Source: Bacteroidota bacterium (lineage in GTDB: Bacteria > Bacteroidota > Bacteroidia > Bacteroidales > F082). Taken from it: a DNA stretch of 64,000 nucleotides. The notes under the pieces are model-generated. The model did no database searches. It was not told the origin of the DNA and saw only the letters and a program-made list of their open reading frames with translations. This document shows positions 62,326-64,000 of this stretch, piece after piece. The position numbers and the translations under genes were made by a program. Numbering within the stretch: position 1 is the stretch's first letter; each line of letters opens with the position of its first letter. The DNA lies in contig JAHLLA010000003.1 of assembly GCA_020444415.1 (NCBI GenBank), positions 62,001 through 126,000 of the forward strand, in the 5' to 3' direction.

Positions 62326-63120
62326 TCAAACTTCGCCTCGTTTTATTTTCAGAAGTGGGGAAGTTTTCCTGTTTCTAAAACCATGTATGGCAACATATAA
62401 GAATAAAATAGCCGAGGCGATAATAGCTGCATAAACAACACTTGTATTTAATTCCCACTGTTTCACAGCGATGGCTACCAGTGCCCAAACACCCACAATG
62501 GCTGCTTCGCGCATATTTCGGTAATAGATCAGCAATACGTAGATGATGGTGGCTACCATGATCATCACAATGGTCCAGGTTGTTTCAGACAAGAAACTGC
62601 CTTGCCAGCCAATACTTACCAGGAAAGCAGATGTATTGGCAACACTAGCAACTATTATCCATCCCAGGTATATACAAACGGGCCACCAAACAAAAACAAC
62701 GATACGCAGCGGCGCATCCCAAATTTCAAGTCGGAGCTGAAATGTTAAAACAATGAGGGAAATGAGCAATACCAGCATTAAAAATATGGTGATACCCAGA
62801 AATAAATTCAACCAGGCATAGATCCATAAACCATTGGCTATGTTGGCCAGCGCAAACCAAAAAGCTGTTTTGTTCAGCTCATGATCCTGTCGGTTCTTCA
62901 GCCAGTTGTACCATTGAAATCCGGTAAATGCGATGAGTAAAAGATAGATTAACCCCCAGATAGCAAATGCATAACCGGCGGGTGTAAAAAGATTTTCATA
63001 CATAGCGCTAACTTCACCAACCGTTTTCCCACCGAATGCACCAGTGCCTGACAGATAGTTCATTGCCAGGGCAAAGATCAATGTGAAGGTATTCAGTAAC
63101 AGGTATATTATTTGTTTCAT
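62326..63120 (-). CDS. TspO/MBR-like tryptophan-rich membrane protein
   Basis: 264 residues with about seven or eight helices, longer than the usual 160-residue TspO. The N-terminal helix MKQIIYLLLNTFTLIFALAM, then FTPAGYAFAIWGLIYLLL and the Trp-rich WYNWLK, AWLNLF, VVFVWWPVCIYLGWIIVA segments are of the TspO/MBR-related kind. Possible roles include tetrapyrrole or stress signalling; the family is poorly defined outside eukaryotes. Promoter at 63149-63156. Confidence 0.82.
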   Translation of the reverse strand: MKQIIYLLLNTFTLIFALAMNYLSGTGAFGGKTVGEVSAMYENLFTPAGYAFAIWGLIYLLLIAFTGFQWYNWLKNRQDHELNKTAFWFALANIANGLWIYAWLNLFLGITIFLMLVLLISLIVLTFQLRLEIWDAPLRIVVFVWWPVCIYLGWIIVASVANTSAFLVSIGWQGSFLSETTWTIVMIMVATIIYVLLIYYRNMREAAIVGVWALVAIAVKQWELNTSVVYAAIIASAILFLYVAIHGFRNRKTSPLLKIKRGEV

Positions 63121-63148
63121 GAAGGAAGTACTTTAAATTTGATGTAAA

Positions 63149-63156
63149 CAAAATTA
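63149..63156 (-). promoter_or_regulatory. -7 element of the TspO-like gene
   Basis: The minus strand reads TAATTTTG, an exact TAnnTTTG match, 28 nt before the start. Confidence 0.5.
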
Positions 63157-63306
63157 TAAATAATGAAGAGATTCAAAAAAAAAATGGATCAATAAAGATC
63201 CATGATGAAAATAGTTCTATCAGCAGATATGCAAATCAAACCGGTTTTATGAACTGAAACGAAACTTAGAAAGAACACTAGAAAGAAGCCGCATCTGCGC
63301 CAGTCA

Positions 63307-63759
63307 TTATCTCTCTGATTGACTTAAGGGGCTGTGTGTGTCGCAAACAGTAGGGCAGGGGCCTGAATCAAGCACCGGTGCGCTATACATGTTTCCGGAA
63401 ACATCGTCTTTACCGTCGGGACTGATTCCTACAATGATGCTTTTATAAACCCTGCTTCCGGTTTCTCCCGAATAAAGTCTGAAACCAGCCAGGTTAGGAT
63501 TATTCTTTTTGATGGCATTCATGGCCTCAAGCTGATCTATGTTAACTGCAAATCCGTAGAAAACTTTATTCATGGGTTTTGCATTTATAGCATATTCTTT
63601 GGTGAGCGCTACGGCATCGTTTAGTGAAACAGCCTGAAAACTGGCATCTTGTGGAGGTGTATCTTTACTAATAAAAGCATAGGAAGTGATCACAATACTT
63701 CCAAATAATGCACCTGCAAGAAAAGTTAAAAATTGTTTTTTGTGTAGTTTGAACGTCAT
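63307..63759 (-). CDS. Hypothetical protein with one N-terminal membrane helix
   Basis: 150 residues; one hydrophobic helix (about 9-29) after a basic start, probably an uncleaved anchor, then a soluble domain with FAVNIDQLEAMNAIKKNNPNL, GFRLYSGETG and IIVGISPDG. The C-terminal CPTVCD segment holds two nearby cysteines that may form a disulfide or metal site outside the membrane. No family recognised. Confidence 0.65.
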   Translation of the reverse strand: MTFKLHKKQFLTFLAGALFGSIVITSYAFISKDTPPQDASFQAVSLNDAVALTKEYAINAKPMNKVFYGFAVNIDQLEAMNAIKKNNPNLAGFRLYSGETGSRVYKSIIVGISPDGKDDVSGNMYSAPVLDSGPCPTVCDTHSPLSQSER

Positions 63760-63846
63760 GGAATTATGGTATTAGAAATTAAATGTTAGAAATATAGCGC
63801 CAAAGTAAGAATTATTTTGTTATTTAGAATGATTTTTAATAAAATC

Positions 63847-63854
63847 TATCTTTG
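63847..63854 (+). promoter_or_regulatory. -7 element of the last gene
   Basis: TATCTTTG, an exact TAnnTTTG match, 34 nt before the ATG at 63889. Confidence 0.5.
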
Positions 63855-63888
63855 GTTCGATTAACGTTCATGCTGACTCACTAAAATT

Positions 63889-64000
63889 ATGCATCAAAAA
63901 GCGCATTTTCTAAAAAGGATAACCATCATTCCATTTCTATTTTTTACACCCTTGATTTCTGGGTTTGCAGAAGAAAACCCTCAAAAAAATAAAAACCAGA
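63889..64000 (+). CDS. Secreted protein, 5' end only (runs off the window)
   Basis: An open frame from ATG 63889 to the end of the window. The first residues (MHQKAHFLKRITIIPFLFF, then TPLISGFA-EE) form a clear signal peptide with a basic start, hydrophobic core and AxE-type cleavage site. Only 37 codons are visible, so the product is unknown. Confidence 0.6.
   Translation, partial: MHQKAHFLKRITIIPFLFFTPLISGFAEENPQKNKNQ

Overview
The window is chromosomal DNA, moderately AT-rich, from a member of the Bacteroidota (probably a Bacteroidales/Marinilabiliales- or Cytophagales-like, possibly marine lineage; rank below phylum is a guess). Evidence: an adjacent SusC/SusD pair, several secreted proteins with type IX secretion (T9SS) sorting domains, a gliding-motility-type C-terminal domain, a head-GIN adhesin, and many promoters matching the phylum-specific -7 element TAnnTTTG. 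No rRNA, tRNA, CRISPR array, transposase or phage gene was found by eye.

Layout. 1-6.4 kb: M23 endopeptidase lipoprotein, then a SusD/SusC outer-membrane import pair on the minus strand. 6.4-12.4 kb: two small membrane proteins, an MIO-type ammonia-lyase, a thioredoxin-like protein, a canonical histidine ammonia-lyase and histidyl-tRNA synthetase. 12.4-17.7 kb: a very long PPDK-like phosphotransferase without the PEP barrel, divergent from GAPDH. 17.7-27.3 kb: a large T9SS-type surface protein, a RelA/SpoT protein, a Fur-family regulator, PurA, GtrA and an M28 peptidase. 27.3-37.7 kb: four tandem secreted Asp-box (beta-propeller) T9SS proteins separated by repeat-rich intergenic DNA. 37.9-43.7 kb: LptG-type permease, two glycosyltransferases, LepA. 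43.8-47.4 kb: ECF sigma factor, membrane anti-sigma-like protein and head-GIN/beta-barrel protein. 47.4-50.6 kb: YebC, small membrane proteins, MscL and a C_GCAxxG_C_C operon. 50.7-56.3 kb: a tightly coupled five-gene biosynthetic operon. 56.3-64 kb: YwbE, RluA-type synthase, HI0933-type flavoprotein, DEAD-box helicase, ABC-F ATPase, small proteins, a TspO-like protein and the 5' end of a secreted protein.

The best candidate for an undescribed system is the operon at 50751-56290: lysine 2,3-aminomutase, a GNAT-histone-deacetylase fusion, two D-Ala-D-Ala-ligase-like ATP-grasp enzymes and a second GNAT. With overlapping or nearly touching genes it looks like a pathway that makes a beta-lysine (or other beta-amino acid) conjugate, possibly using acetylation and deacetylation as protection and deprotection. 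The most direct regulatory discovery is that the ECF sigma gene and the head-GIN gene each carry the same bipartite promoter, TGTAAC-N17-CGTC, which predicts a self-contained envelope regulon. The four Asp-box proteins show module exchange: their sorting domains, 3' UTRs and terminators group differently from their bodies, and the DNA between them holds layered hairpin repeats with one insertion nested inside another.
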